Below are positions 35,916-47,188 of a DNA stretch of 64,000 bases, in pieces (position 1 is the stretch's first letter; each line of letters begins with the position of its first letter). A program made the position numbers and the translations under genes. Below the pieces are notes generated by a model, which ran no database searches, was not told the origin of the DNA, and worked only from the letters and a program-made list of their open reading frames with translations. The DNA comes from Odontesthes bonariensis (Eukaryota > Chordata > Actinopteri > Atheriniformes > Atherinopsidae), in the NCBI RefSeq assembly GCF_027942865.1, contig NC_134524.1:20513536-20577535 (forward strand), read 5' to 3'.

Positions 35916-37375
35916 TACCACATGCCTGTTTCTGGTCCCCCGCCTGACCGGCTTCGAGCCCCTCCCTCCCTCCCACCCTTGGGCCGTCTGGGATCCTCCC
36001 CTTGAGGGGGGGGGGGGCTCTGTCACGCCCATGGACTTAATATCATGCTTTAAGTTACGTTTTTGTGTTCAGTTCATGTCTTGGTTTTGAGTTTTGCCAT
36101 TGTTTTTCCCCTCACTTCCCTCACTCAGGTAATTAGTTCATTCCCTTCACCTGTCCATTGTCTCCAGCTGCACTCACTCTCCAATCACTCCCAGCCCTCT
36201 ATTTAGTCTCTTGTCTCCCCTGTCTGTTTGTTGGTTCTTTGTTAGTATTCATGACCTGTCTGTTGTACTGACCTGCCCGTCTTGTTATCCGTTGTACCCT
36301 CGTTTTAAGCTAAGTATTTAATTATTCCATGCCATGAAAATCTTTTATTTGTTTTGTTCTCAGTTATGTTTTTGAATCCGGCTCAGCCGCGCTTTTAGTT
36401 TGAACTTTATTTTTTGTTAATAAATCAGCTTTTACTTTTTTGAAATCCGCGTCCTACCTTCCCCACCTTCACGCCCAACCCCAAAACCTGACAACATGTG
36501 AAACCTTCCTGAATTTCAGCCACAAACAAGGAGCGAGAGATTGATTTTCTGCCCTTTCTTTCCCTCTCCGTCACCTATTCAGAAGAATAAACATCAGTCT
36601 GGCTCAAAAGCTGCACTATGTACTCAAAAGTTTACTGACCTCACTGAAAAGTTCATTTTTTTCAACACATTTTTCAATACCAATAGCAATTCAACCTGGA
36701 GAGACTCACACGGAGAGATAGGGAGACAATTGGAAGGTTTATTGTCAATATTTCTTTGGCGCTCGGGCCCCGGCGGAGGACATGCAAGCTGAACCGCTGT
36801 GAGCTTGCAAGTCCGGCATAGGGAGATAGATGCTGAATATCTTCCCCCCCCTTGGGACCCGAACCTGGTGGCGGAGTCATACGAAGGAAGGAGATGTCGA
36901 GGACTTGAGACATCGGGTGGAGATGGGGAGGTGATGGGATGCAGCTTGCTGACGAACAGGCAGAGCCCAGGAAGGAGCGCCTTATACGTGGATCTGGATG
37001 GTTGATGAGCGATTGCCAACATCTGGTGAGTCTGCCATGTTGAATTTGCGGCAAGCCTTCATTTCAACCTTGAGAGACTCACACGGAGAGATAGGGAGAC
37101 AATTGCAAAGTTTATTGTCAATATTTCTTTGGCGCTCGGGGCCCCGGCGGAGGACATGCAAGCTGAACCGCTGTGAGCTTGCAAGTCCGGCATAGGGAGA
37201 TAGATGCTGAATATCTTCCCCCCAAAAACTGAGCCGGGGCCAAGCTGGTGAGGGACTGGCTGGAAGGTGCCTGTGAGAAGGGTTGCCCCCCCCCCCCCCA
37301 AAAAAAGAGGAGTGAGCCCGCCTGGGCTGCCTGAGGAGAGAGAGAACGGGAGAGTGAGCCCACCTGGCTGCAGTA

Positions 37376-37590
37376 GATTGAGCCCGCCTGGGCTGCCGGC
37401 AAAGTGAGCCCGCCTGGGCTGCCGGCAAAGTGAGCCCGCCTGGGCTGCAGGCAAAGGGAGCCCGCCTGGGCTGCAGGCAAAGGGAGCCCGCCTGGGCTGC
37501 AGGAACAGTGAGCCCACCTGGGCTGCAGGAACATTGAGCCCGCCTGGGCTGCAGGAACAGTGAGCCCGTCTGGGCTGCAAGGAAAGTGAG
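37376..37590. repeat. 26-bp minisatellite
   Basis: About eight units of TGAGCCCGCCTGGGCTGCAG plus six bases, in the interior of the split-repeat element. Confidence 0.9.
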
Positions 37591-38464
37591 AGAACGGGGA
37601 GAGTGAGCTCACTTGATTTGCCATAGAGATCGAAAACCCCCTTTTGCTGCCAAAGAGATAGTGCTGCCAGAGAGAGAGAGAAGCGACAATTAGAGCTGAA
37701 GGACTCCACCACCAGTAGTTGCGAGAGGTTACCTATAAGCTGAGCGAGCGCTGTGCAGCGAGCACGGATTGAAGGTCTTGACGGATGTAGGAGGAGTAGG
37801 CTGCCGAAGACCAGCGAACGAGCTGTTGGAGGGACAGAGGGCGCTACTGTGGCCGACGGCCTGGCAGGAGAAGCATGGGGTTGCGTGAGCCAACATAACC
37901 AGGAGGTCGGTGTCCAGGACGGACCAGTCCAGGCGAACACCTGACTGTGACAGAACAGAGGCGGCTTTTGAGTCCAGCTCGACTCGGCGCTCGGGATAAA
38001 CAGAGCAATAACGTCCCTGTAGACCCCGAATGCAGCTACAAACTCGCCGATGAGAAGATCCCTGGACAGGCGGGATCGGCCGAGCGGAACACAGCCGTGA
38101 AATCAGAAGAGGGAGCGACCTGCCGGTCGACCACGGGAGAGGGAAGCAAACAGGGAGACCAAGTTGATATGTTGCCCCTGCAGGATCTTTGGAGCGAAGA
38201 CGAGGCGAGACATGAGCGTGAGCGGGCACATACGGCTGGCCTAGGCGAGAGAAGCAAGCGTGAAACTGGGCAAACATATTAAACCAATGAGACAGTACCA
38301 TAACTTACCCTGCGATGGGCCGGGCGGGCGTCAGCGAGGGAACATGCTCCTTTGGAAGAGCTGAGAAGCCGGCTGGTTCGGCTTGAACCAAAAAAGTCGG
38401 ATCGGAGACTGCTCGACAGCTGCTACGTCGGGCTGGAGGTGGGTGGAGAGAGCGTCTCTTTATA

Positions 38465-38640
38465 TTTACCGGGCTGTTTACTGGGCTGTTTTTCGAGCTG
38501 TTTGCCGGGCTGGTTACCGGGCTGTTTGCCGGGCTGTTTGCCGGGCTGTTTGCCAGGCTGTTTGCCGGGCTGTTTGCCGAGCTGTTTGCCGAGCTGTTTG
38601 CCGAGCTGTTTACCGAGCTGTTTGCCAGGCTGGCTGGTTT
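38465..38640. repeat. 12-bp minisatellite
   Basis: About 14 units near GGGCTGTTTGCC, encoding alternating Cys-Leu-Pro-Gly or Ala-Asn-Ser strings depending on frame. Not a gene. Confidence 0.9.
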
Positions 38641-39029
38641 CCGGGCTGCAATTTGGCTTGGCGAATCATGCAGCTTGCTGACGAACAGGCAGAGCCCAGG
38701 AAGGAGCGCCTTATATGTGGATCTGGATGGTTGATGAGTGAATGCCAACACCTGGTGAGTCTGCCATGTTGAATTTGCGGCTAGCCTTCATTACCATTAA
38801 TGGCCCCCCATATTAGACATGGGGCTTGGAAAAAAGACGGAAGGCCAGGGTTGCCCCATTTTGACTGTCATACCGAGCTCAGAGGAGTTCAGCGTCGGAG
38901 AGCTGGTCGGCAGGAGTGAGACGTTGACGTGGTCAGAGCAGGGAGTTGTGCTCGGCAAAAACAAGTTTTTCTTCACTCTATAGTATTGGAAAGCGCATTG
39001 TTCGAGGAGGATAAGTACAGAGACTGTAT

Positions 39030-40178
39030 ATGGCTGCGGCCAGGGGAAGGGAGGGGTGGGTGACAGCTGGAAGTAAGCGAGGTGCATCAGTAGAAAGGGA
39101 GCAAGCAGAAAGGAAAATGAGGAGAAACGACAGCGCTGAGTTTAAGGTAGTTTTCAAACTGAAGGACCCAAAAGGATCGGGGGGGTTTAGAGCAGTTAAC
39201 CCTCTAAAAATTGCAGCATCACTGAAAGGGGTTGGCGAAATTGATGCAAGGATACTGGCTAATGGCATGCTTATGGTGATGTGTAAGGATGCAGAAACAC
39301 AGAACAAAGCGAGTAAGGTTAAAATGATAGCTGGGTTAAACATTGAAGTGAATATCTTGAACAGAATTGAGGGAGTTAAAGGAGTCATTTATGGTGTCTG
39401 TGCTGATGTTACTGAGAAGGAAATGAAGGAGCAAATCAAGGGAGGGAAAGTTAAAGAAGTGAAGAGATTTAAAGCACGGGAGGGTAGTAACCCGAATGCT
39501 CCTGTCCTGATAACTTTTGAAGGAGATAGTCTGTCAATCAGAGTGTTTTTTGGATGTGTGTCATATCAAGTGAAAAAATATGAAAGACCGCCGCTTAGGT
39601 GCTTCAAATGCCAAAGATTTGGCCATGTTGCTGCGGCATGTCGCGGCAGTCAAAGGTGTTCAAAGTGTGATTTTTTAAAATGCGAAGTGGCTGATTCAAA
39701 ATGTTGCAACTGCGGTGGCGCTCATATGACATCATATCGGGGATGCACTCTCTTTGAAAAGGCAAAACATGTCCAGGTTATCAAAGAGCAACTTAACCTA
39801 TCATAAGCAGAGGCTCTAAAGAAAGTAGACGGAAGAAGTGTCAATGGGTCCGGATATGTCAGCTCTCAGATGTCCCCATCCTCGGCACCCCCACGTACCC
39901 CACACCCTCCTTTGCCAGCTGATTCGATTGTGGTTAATAAAGAAAGCTTATTGGCATTCATGGTTGATGTGGTGTACAGCACTAAGCGTAAGGAATCTAG
40001 GTCTGACATTATGAAGGCAGTGGTTGAGGCAGCCGGGAGGTTTTTGGGATCGGGATCATATGACCCTATTAAATTGCATAAGTTTATGCAAGGCAGTCAG
40101 GTGGAGGCTCCTAGGTTGCAGGAGAAGGAACCGGAGGAAATTGAGGTAGATGAACGGAGTGATGATGATGATGATTAA
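39030..40178 (+). pseudogene. LINE ORF1 (zinc-knuckle RNA-binding protein)
   Basis: Starts MAAARGREGWVTAG. Near the middle it has two or three CCHC knuckles (CFKCQRFGHVAAAC, CSKCDFLKCEV, CCNCGGAHMTSYRGC), typical of I-type LINE ORF1. A single in-frame TAA at 39804-39806 interrupts it; the same frame then stays open to an acidic end (DERSDDDDD) at 40178. The stop is the only lesion I see in ORF1. Confidence 0.8.
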
Positions 40179-43100
40179 TATCATCTTTATGTTCTGTATT
40201 CTGCAATGGAATGCAAGGAGTCTAATTGCAAACGGACAAGAACTAAAAAAATGTGTTGACATTGGAGAGGATAAGCCTGACTTGATATGTGTGCAAGAAA
40301 CTTGGTTAAAACCATGTCTAGACTTTGTTGTACCAGGGTATGTGGGTGTAAGGAAGGATAGGGCAGATGGAACTGGTGGTGGATGTGCTGTGTTTATTAA
40401 AGTAGGAATTCAGTACAAAGTAGTAGACAATGATTCTAGCCTTGAGTGTGTTTTAACTGAAATATGGAGTTCACAGGGAAAAATTACTGTAGTCAACTTC
40501 TACGATCCATGCAAGGTATTAGTGCTGGAGGAGTTAGACAAGATTATGGAGGAAATTAGATCCCCAGCTATTTGGGCTGGGGACTTCAACGCCCATAATC
40601 CTTTGTGGGGAAGTGTAAAGAGGGATAGGAATGGAACTGTTTTAGAAGATTTCTTAGAAAGGCACGGGTTGGTAGTCATGAATGATGGTCAGCCCACTAG
40701 GGTACAGATAGAGACAGGTAAGCTATCATGTATTGACCCAACATTTGTTTCACCAGGGTTGGGTAGAGTCTGGGAGTGGGAAGTCATGGATAGGAACACA
40801 ATGGGCAGTGATCACTTCCCTATCATGAGTGGGTACGGTAGGACTCTGATAAAAGAAGTAGAGGGCAGGCCCAAAGTGTTTAAGTTTGCTAATGCCCAGT
40901 GGGATAAGTTTGAAGAGGAGACTGCAGCCCTAGTGGGGGAAGTTGAAAGTGATGGAACAATAGATGTTTTTAATGAATCACTTAGCTCAATGATATTTAC
41001 TGCTGCGCTAAACTCAATCCCCATAAGGCAGAGTCCCAAAGATAGAGTTGCTGTCCCTTGGTGGAATAAGGAGTGTGATGCAGCTATTAAAAATAGAAAT
41101 AGGGCATATCGAAAGTTAAGAAAATGCCCCTCACAAATAAATGCTATTGACTACAAAAGACGAAGAGCAGCTGCAAGGAAAACTATTAAGGAAGCCAAGA
41201 GAAATTGTTGGAGGACGCATTGTGGTACTTTACGCCATGACACCCCCATTAAGGAAGTGTGGTCAAGAGTGCACAGGATGTCAGGTAAATTTAGTAGGTA
41301 CAAAATGTCAGTTTTTAATGATGGAGTAAGGGAGGCTGTAAGTAACATAGAGAAGGCAAATATGTGTGCCAAGGTCTTTCAGGCTGTTCACAACTCAACT
41401 GGTTTGGGGGAAGAATGCTTGAGGAAGAGAGCGGAAGTGTTGAGAAACGAGCAATGGAAGCTTAGCTATTGCCATGAAAACAGTGATCCGTTTAATTTGT
41501 TTTTCTCACGTAAGGAGCTGACAGAAGCCATTCAGGCCGGGGCCAGCACTGCCCCAGGAAGAGATAGGCTTTGCTACGACATGCTTAAACACTTGAGCGG
41601 TATGGTACTGGATGAAATCCTAGCATTGTTCAATATGATATGGCAGACAGGTAGTTTACCAGCAGAGTGGAAGCGCGGTCATAGTTCCAATACTGAAGCC
41701 AGGAAAAAATGCAGCAAAACCAGATTCATATCGTCCAATAGCATTGACTTCAGTAATGTGTAAGGTAATGGAACGCATAGTAACCAACAGGCTTGTGTAC
41801 TTCCTAGAAACAAGAGGGTTTTTGTAGATTACCAAAATGGGTTCAGGATAGGAAGAGGTACAATGGACTCTGCAGCAGTACTGGACATGGAAGTTAGAAA
41901 GGCTATGGTAAATAAAGAAGCCATAGTAGAAGTCTTCCTGGACATTGAAAAAGCCTATGACTCAATGTGGAAGGAAGGGGTAGTAATTAAATTACATGAT
42001 GCAGGAGTAAAGGGAAGGATGTTTAATTGGATCAAAGATTTTCTTCTGGATAGGAAAATTCAGGGAGAGTGGGTGGGGTTTACTCTGAAACCCTTAATAT
42101 AGAGAATGGCACCCCGCAGGGATCAGTTATCAGCCCAGTTCTCTTCAATATAATGATCAATGATATTTTTAAAAATGTTGGACGAGAATTTGGGAGGTCA
42201 CTTTTTGCAGATGACGGGGCCATCTGGAGGAGAGGCAGGAATATTGAGTATTTGCTTAAGAAAACCCAGGAAGGCTTAAATGCAATAGAAGAGTGGGCAA
42301 ATAAGTGGAGCTTTAGAATTTCTGTTGCCAAGAGGAAATACATGGTGTTTGGATTTAAAAGGAAAATCCCACGAACAGGGCTAAATCTGTATGGGGCTCC
42401 GTTAGAGCGGGTCAAGGAATTTAAATTCCTGGGTATGTGGCTTGATGAAAGACTCACATGGAAAAGTCACATAGGAAAAACTGTGAGCAAGTGTGAAAGG
42501 GTGATAAACGTTCTTCGGAGCCTGGCTGGGTGTGAATGGGGAGCTGAGAGGGAGACTATGCTCATGATCTATCAGGCAATGATCAGATCAGCAATAGACT
42601 ATGGGAGCTTTGTCATGGGTCAGCTGCTAAGTCCACGTTGGACAAGTTAGATGCAGTCCAGGCAAGAGCTTTAAGAACATGCTGTGGGGCATTTAGGACG
42701 ACCCCTATCCCAGCCCTGCTTGTAGAGATGGGAGAGAGGCCACTTAGAATTAGACGCAACAAACTAGGATTACATTATTGGTCTAAATTAAAGGGAACTA
42801 GCCAGAGTCTCTCAGCCAAGTGTCTGCTGAATGAAAATTGGGAGTTTGCAGATGGGAGGAAAAAAGGAAACTTCCTGTCTGGGGCGGGAGAATTGGCTGA
42901 GAGAGTGGGCGTAGACAAAGAAAAAGTAGGCCTAAGACACGCATTCTGGTCAGTTGTGCCAATGTGGTTGCTCCCAGAGCCTGTTGTAGACCTCACACTT
43001 TTAAACCTGAAGCAGCAGGGAGTCCTCACTAGTGCGATGGTTGAGGGGTACATAAAAGAGGAATGGGGTGCACACATGCAGGTATATACAGACGGGTCTA

Positions 43101-43942
43101 AGGACCCAGATAGTCAAAAGGCTGGGTGTGGAATATATGTGGGGAGTCCCCAAGTCCAACGAGGATTACGTATAACAAGCGGAGAATCCGTTTTTGCTAC
43201 AGAGCTAGTGGCAATAATTTGGGCACTATGGTGGATCGAACAAGTTAAGCCAGAAAAAGTAATCATATGCTCTGATTCAGCCGCTGCCTTGATGGCTATG
43301 AGGAGTGGGACATCTAGAGCTAGAGCCGACCTGATAAATGAAGCACTGATAAGTCTATATAAAATTGAAAAAGTGGGGTGTGATGTAGGATTCCTTTGGG
43401 TCCCAGGGCATGCAGGTGTAGAGGGGAACGAGACAGCTGACAAGCTCGCCAGAATAGCGCTCCGGAGAGAGGAAGTAAATGTGGAAATTCAAATGGGAAA
43501 GCCAGAATTCTATAGTGCCATAAAGGAGGGGCTAGAGAAACAGTGGCAAGAAGAGTGGAACAAGGAAGAGAGAGGAAGACTATATTTCTCAGCACAAAAT
43601 ACAGTAAAAAGACAGAGTGTGTATATGGGGGGTGACAGAAGAGACTCTGTCAAACTGTTAAGACTGAGGTTTGGGCATTGTGGTCTGGCCAGCTGCTTAA
43701 AAACCGTTGGGAAGCATCTAGATGGGCTGTGTGAATGTGGAAAAGAAGAGACTGTAGTGCATGTCCTGTTGGAATGTCAAAAATATAGAGTGGAGAGACT
43801 ACAGTTGCGAGAAGAACTGGGGAAAATTGGGATCTCCACTTTAGATTTTAAAACACTGTTCAGTCAGGGAAAGGATCACCAAGCTGTGGAGAAGAGCGTT
43901 CTGGATTTTATCCGCAGCACAGACCTCTACCAGAGGATATAG
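40150..43942 (+). pseudogene. LINE ORF2 (endonuclease, reverse transcriptase, RNase H)
   Basis: The APE-like endonuclease at 40190-40840 has QWNARSL, QETWL, AGDFNAHNPLWGS and SDHFPI. The reverse transcriptase (about 41500-42500) has DIEKAYDSMW, GTPQGSVISPVLFN and an FADD catalytic box. RNase H at about 43080-43470 has YTDGSKD, ATELVA, CSDSAAAL and HAGVEGNETAD. A C-terminal Cys/His motif (CECGKEETVVHVLLEC) follows. The frame shifts about four times, near 41676, 41825, 42075 and 42620, so the copy cannot retrotranspose by itself. Confidence 0.85.
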
Positions 43943-44051
43943 GAGCGTCAATATGATGAATAGCCCTTTGAACTGAGGAGGGCAGTAATGCGCAGCAGCG
44001 CAAACACTGCCGGAAATCCCCAGAAGAAGAAGAAGAAGAACATGGGGCTTG

Positions 44052-44576
44052 AAACAGAATCAATTCATGATGATGGTCACTGATAAATTGAAACTCAAAT
44101 ACTTTACAGTTAATAGCAAAAATAAATAAAGATGTTTTTGAGCGGTTATGTTGAAGAGAGGTGAGAGGAAATCTTCCTGTGGTTCGAATGTTGTTTTCAT
44201 TGTCTGCTGCTACCACAGTGGAAAAAAGTAATGTTTGTTGGTGAAGAGGAAAGCTTGATGGTATTCGGCTGTGGTCAAACCATACTGTGCTGTCTCTTCC
44301 TCTTAAACAACACGTGTATCTCTCTTTTTATTCCGCTGCAGAAGACCTCAACTTTCTCTGTGCTGCCATCAGAGGCTCCACCTTCATGAAACACCAGCCA
44401 TGTTGTAATGCTCACAGATAAAATAAGAATTTCAATGAACACAGAATTTATGATAAAAATGACATTGTCTTTTTATTCTCCTTGTAATTCAACCAAACAC
44501 ACAAAACCCAACAATCAGATGAGTATAACAAAGGATTATTTTCTCTCTGAGCTTCTGTCAGTATGGGTGTGGGAGT
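44052..44576. other. 3' flank of gene F, shared with gene H
   Basis: 44040-44570 matches 54914-55440 almost base for base. It contains the conserved 3' module of the family. No exon. Confidence 0.6.
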
Positions 44577-44612
44577 CTATCTTGTGGCAGCGTACACCAC
44601 ATGTGGCTCCAG

Positions 44613-46195
44613 AGGTCCGTTTCACGTAGCAGGTTTAGTGAAAACTCTGAGTAGGTTAACCCTGAAATGAGGGAAACCCTGAGTTTTCCGTTTCACAAAG
44701 GGAGGTAACTCAACCCCGAGAAAGAGGGGTAACTCTAGCCTGTTTCACAAAGAGAGGTAACTTAACCTCTCGGTCAGTTACCGGAGTAACAGACTCTCTG
44801 AACCTAACCTGGTCGGGACCAGGTTTTACTCAAGAAACCTCGAGTTTCTCTCTGTCTCCGCCCTCTTTCAGCCACACACGCCATTTGATTTCCTCATTCA
44901 TTTAGTCAGCAGAGCGAGTTCTTCTCTATAAGTCCATTAGGCACAGTAGGAGGGGACTTTTTTCACGAACATGTCCTTTTGACAACGATCCCGTGGATGA
45001 AGGTGCAGCATTATTGCGCAGAGAAATAAATATTCGTCGGAAATGGTTATCAGACCGCGCATAGATTTTTGCATTTACAGACAATTATATTTTTGAGCGG
45101 CACCATCAGAATGTGTTGGGACAAAAGAAAAAAAAGACATAAAAGACAAATAAATATTTGTATGAATAGGCTTAAAAAAGACATATATAGGCCTATTATA
45201 TTTTATAAAGGCACTCGTGTCTTGGGGGTGGATTCCCTCAGCCACTGCTCCCGTTAGAGGTGGTGGGCACCACCCGTTTTAAGGGCATCTGCCTTCTTTC
45301 TGTTGGCTCAGTAGAAGTCTGTGTTTGTTTAAATAGGCTTAATTATTTAACAGAACATGATTTAGATGATGACTCTAAATTGTCCTTAGGAGTGACTGTG
45401 AGTGTGTATGGTTGTTTGTCTCGTTTGTCTCTATGTGGCCCTGTGATGGACTGGCGGCCTGTCCAGGGTGTACCCCGCCTCTTGCCCATTGACCGCTGGG
45501 ATAGGCTCCAGCCCCCCCGCGACCCGACTGACGGATTCAGCGGTATGGATGGATGGATGGTACAGATGAGAAGACATAGTTTATGTGTGTGAAAACAGCA
45601 TTATGTTGGGAATAAAATAACTGCACAGTCAAATAGCCACTTAATATTTATTTTACAGTGTAAAACATGATCAAAATGAGGTACCTCCATGCCGAGGTCT
45701 CACCTGTTTGAACAATGTTTTTATATTTTATCTTAAACTGCTGCCAAGTGCGCTTCTCCCCCGCGAGATTGCACCTAAATTAAATAAATGAATGGGTTAC
45801 CATTCAAGCAGTTTCCCCTGTAATATTATTGTGATTGCAAAGGACTACATTTAAACTTACACTTTTGCTGCTGCAACGGTGTTGCACTTATTTTTAAAAA
45901 CATATTGAAACTCGCCTTATGAGCGAAGATTTCCAATTCGAGGTTGGTGAAAAACGTAGCCCCTCCTCTTCGCCGTTGCCATGGTGACTCGTCGAATCGG
46001 GGCTCCATTGATGCTGGCTTTTTAAAGTTGTGGTGCACGCGCTAAACTCAAGGTGAACTTACTCAGAGTTGATTAACCTCACTCAAATCAACGTTTCTGG
46101 AACCGAAAATTCAGAGTTTTCTATCTTAGAGTAGATCAACTCAGAGATCAGGAATAGACTCAGAGTTGGTTGAACCTGCTTTGTGAAACGGACCC
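44613..46195. mobile_element. PIF/Harbinger-type element inside the last exon of gene F
   Basis: Ends AGGTCCGTTTCACGTAGCAG and CTGCTTTGTGAAACGGACCC, with a 3-bp duplication CAG at 44610-44612 and 46196-46198. Intact last exons of E and G-J give the empty site. A SINE tail is nested at 45350-45565. No full transposase frame is visible. Confidence 0.88.
45350..45565 (+). mobile_element. SINE 3' part nested in the Harbinger element
   Basis: Has the tail words GTCCAGGGTGTACCCCGCCT and GGGATAGGCTCCAGCCCC, and ends in GGATGGATGG. The tRNA-like head is missing. Confidence 0.7.
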
Positions 46196-47188
46196 CAGCT
46201 CTCTGTCTTGCACCGGCCTTCTGCTCCTTTCTGCTTCGGGACGGAAACCCACTGCTGCATAGTTCAGGGCCTCAGAGGGCATCTGTAAATGAAAGTAGTT
46301 ACAGTCACTACGTAAACAATATATGATTATTAAAAAAACAAGATATAATAAAATCAGGGGGTGATTACCTCACTGTGTTGTGGATTCTGTTTGTCACTTT
46401 GAGCTGAATGACAACAACAGTTAATCTGGTTGGTTATTCGTTTCACAGCTCAGCGTTTGTAAATGTTCTAAATCTCCAACTAAAATGAAAACTTGCCTGT
46501 ATGAAATGTCCTGATTCTGACAACCAGGCAGATGATGATTATTACAAGGAAAATGGTTCCACCGCCCAGGATTATGATCAGCTGCTTTGTTGACCAATTA
46601 AACACATCTACAGGAGAGACAGCTACGATTTGTACACAGCAGCATTGGTTTGGAATCATTTGACAACGACTGAAGTATTAATAACATCAATCTTACCTTG
46701 AACCTGTAAATGTGTTGCACTGAAAATGACTGAGAATCCTTGTTATTTCCACAGAAATACAGTCCAGAGTCGGAGAAATCCACTTGTTTGATATTCAGAA
46801 AAAGGTTTGTGGTGTTGGATGTCATCTTAAATTTACTGTTTGGATATCCATCAAAAAGTGAAGCATTGGACTCAGAACTGAACATAGATGAGATGCGGCT
46901 GACGTTGGGTCCGTTGGCCAATTTGAACCAAATGATGTGTGTAGGAAGGCTGGTATAGTTGGAGCACAGCAGTGTGACTTCTTCACCAGGCTGGACCTCC
47001 ACAGTGTAAAACTCCGACACTGACGCAGAGATCCAACCTGAAACAAACAGGTTAAACATTTAGATGGTTCAAATTCAACCAGAACGAAGCAATAACGGTA
47101 CAAAAAACATAAATCGTACAAATAAAAACATGTTGGTGTACTTACTGAAGGTGCAGAGCAAAGCCAGCATCAAGGTGAAGCTCATCAT

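Larger units (their letters stand above)
34294..36493 (+). mobile_element. LTR retroelement fossil with internal minisatellites
   Basis: A complete TG...CA LTR of 473 bp lies at 36021-36493, preceded by a G-rich polypurine tract. The 3' end of the same LTR (CCCCAAAACCTGACA) is seen again near 34321, next to the internal region. That region starts with a short frame (MDAADLKTALRLAEDLCSCL) and continues into two coding minisatellites. No polymerase is visible, so it is probably non-autonomous. It looks broken. A 100-bp segment (34191-34291) is repeated at 36540-36645, so the surroundings are rearranged. Confidence 0.7.
36691..38792 (-). mobile_element. Unidentified retroelement-like unit with split direct repeats
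   Basis: Two sequence blocks recur: block a at 36691-36847 and 37064-37223, block b at 36940-37063 and 38668-38792. On the minus strand the order is b, interior, a, b, a. The interior (37224-38667) holds a minus frame at 38301-37729 with one CCHC knuckle (CFSCQAVGHSSALC). On the minus strand a TATA-like ATATAAGGCGC lies near 38715 and AATAAA near 37112. The empty site at about 54888 shows no clear target duplication. It is either a non-autonomous DIRS/Ngaro-like element or a tandem dimer with one shortened unit. Fossil; appears broken. Confidence 0.5.
38829..44039 (+). mobile_element. RNase H-bearing LINE (I/Nimb-like), apparently full length
   Basis: 5211 bp bounded by a 12-bp duplication ACATGGGGCTTG at 38817-38828 and 44040-44051, with a GAA-repeat tail just before the right copy. 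The unoccupied site is at 54915-54926. It has about 200 bp of 5' leader, ORF1 (39030-40178), then ORF2 overlapping by 29 nt (from 40150) with endonuclease, reverse transcriptase and RNase H, in the order of the I superclade. Nimb is the fish lineage I think most likely. Both ORFs are damaged (see their entries). Confidence 0.88.
44577..47188 (-). pseudogene. Gene F: receptor paralog broken by a frameshift and a transposon
   Basis: Exons by homology: 47146-47188, 46697-47037, 46497-46607, 46369-46403, and a last exon split into 46196-46282 and 44577-44612 by a 1583-bp Harbinger element. The V exon is 341 nt instead of 345: a 4-nt loss near 46738 changes the residues after YFCGNNKD. Translation would then end at a TGA at 46578-46580 in the membrane exon, giving about 137 residues with no transmembrane segment. 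If the frame were intact, the last exon would run into the transposon (RELGSVSQSRFNQL, stop 46160-46162), losing HVVYAATR. It also carries F76-type loss of the odd cysteine (SLFDGY) and a GC donor. It could be dead, or could make a secreted V domain. Confidence 0.85.

Noticed and set aside
34624-36090. 488-codon plus-strand frame and several overlapping long frames on both strands
   Set aside because: They are produced by 3n-length minisatellites inside an LTR fossil; no domain, no exon structure, and frames on both strands are equally open.
38352-38772. Cys-Leu-Pro-Gly repeat frames as a cysteine-rich secreted protein
   Set aside because: The 12-bp minisatellite gives repeats in every frame; no signal peptide or conserved spacing.
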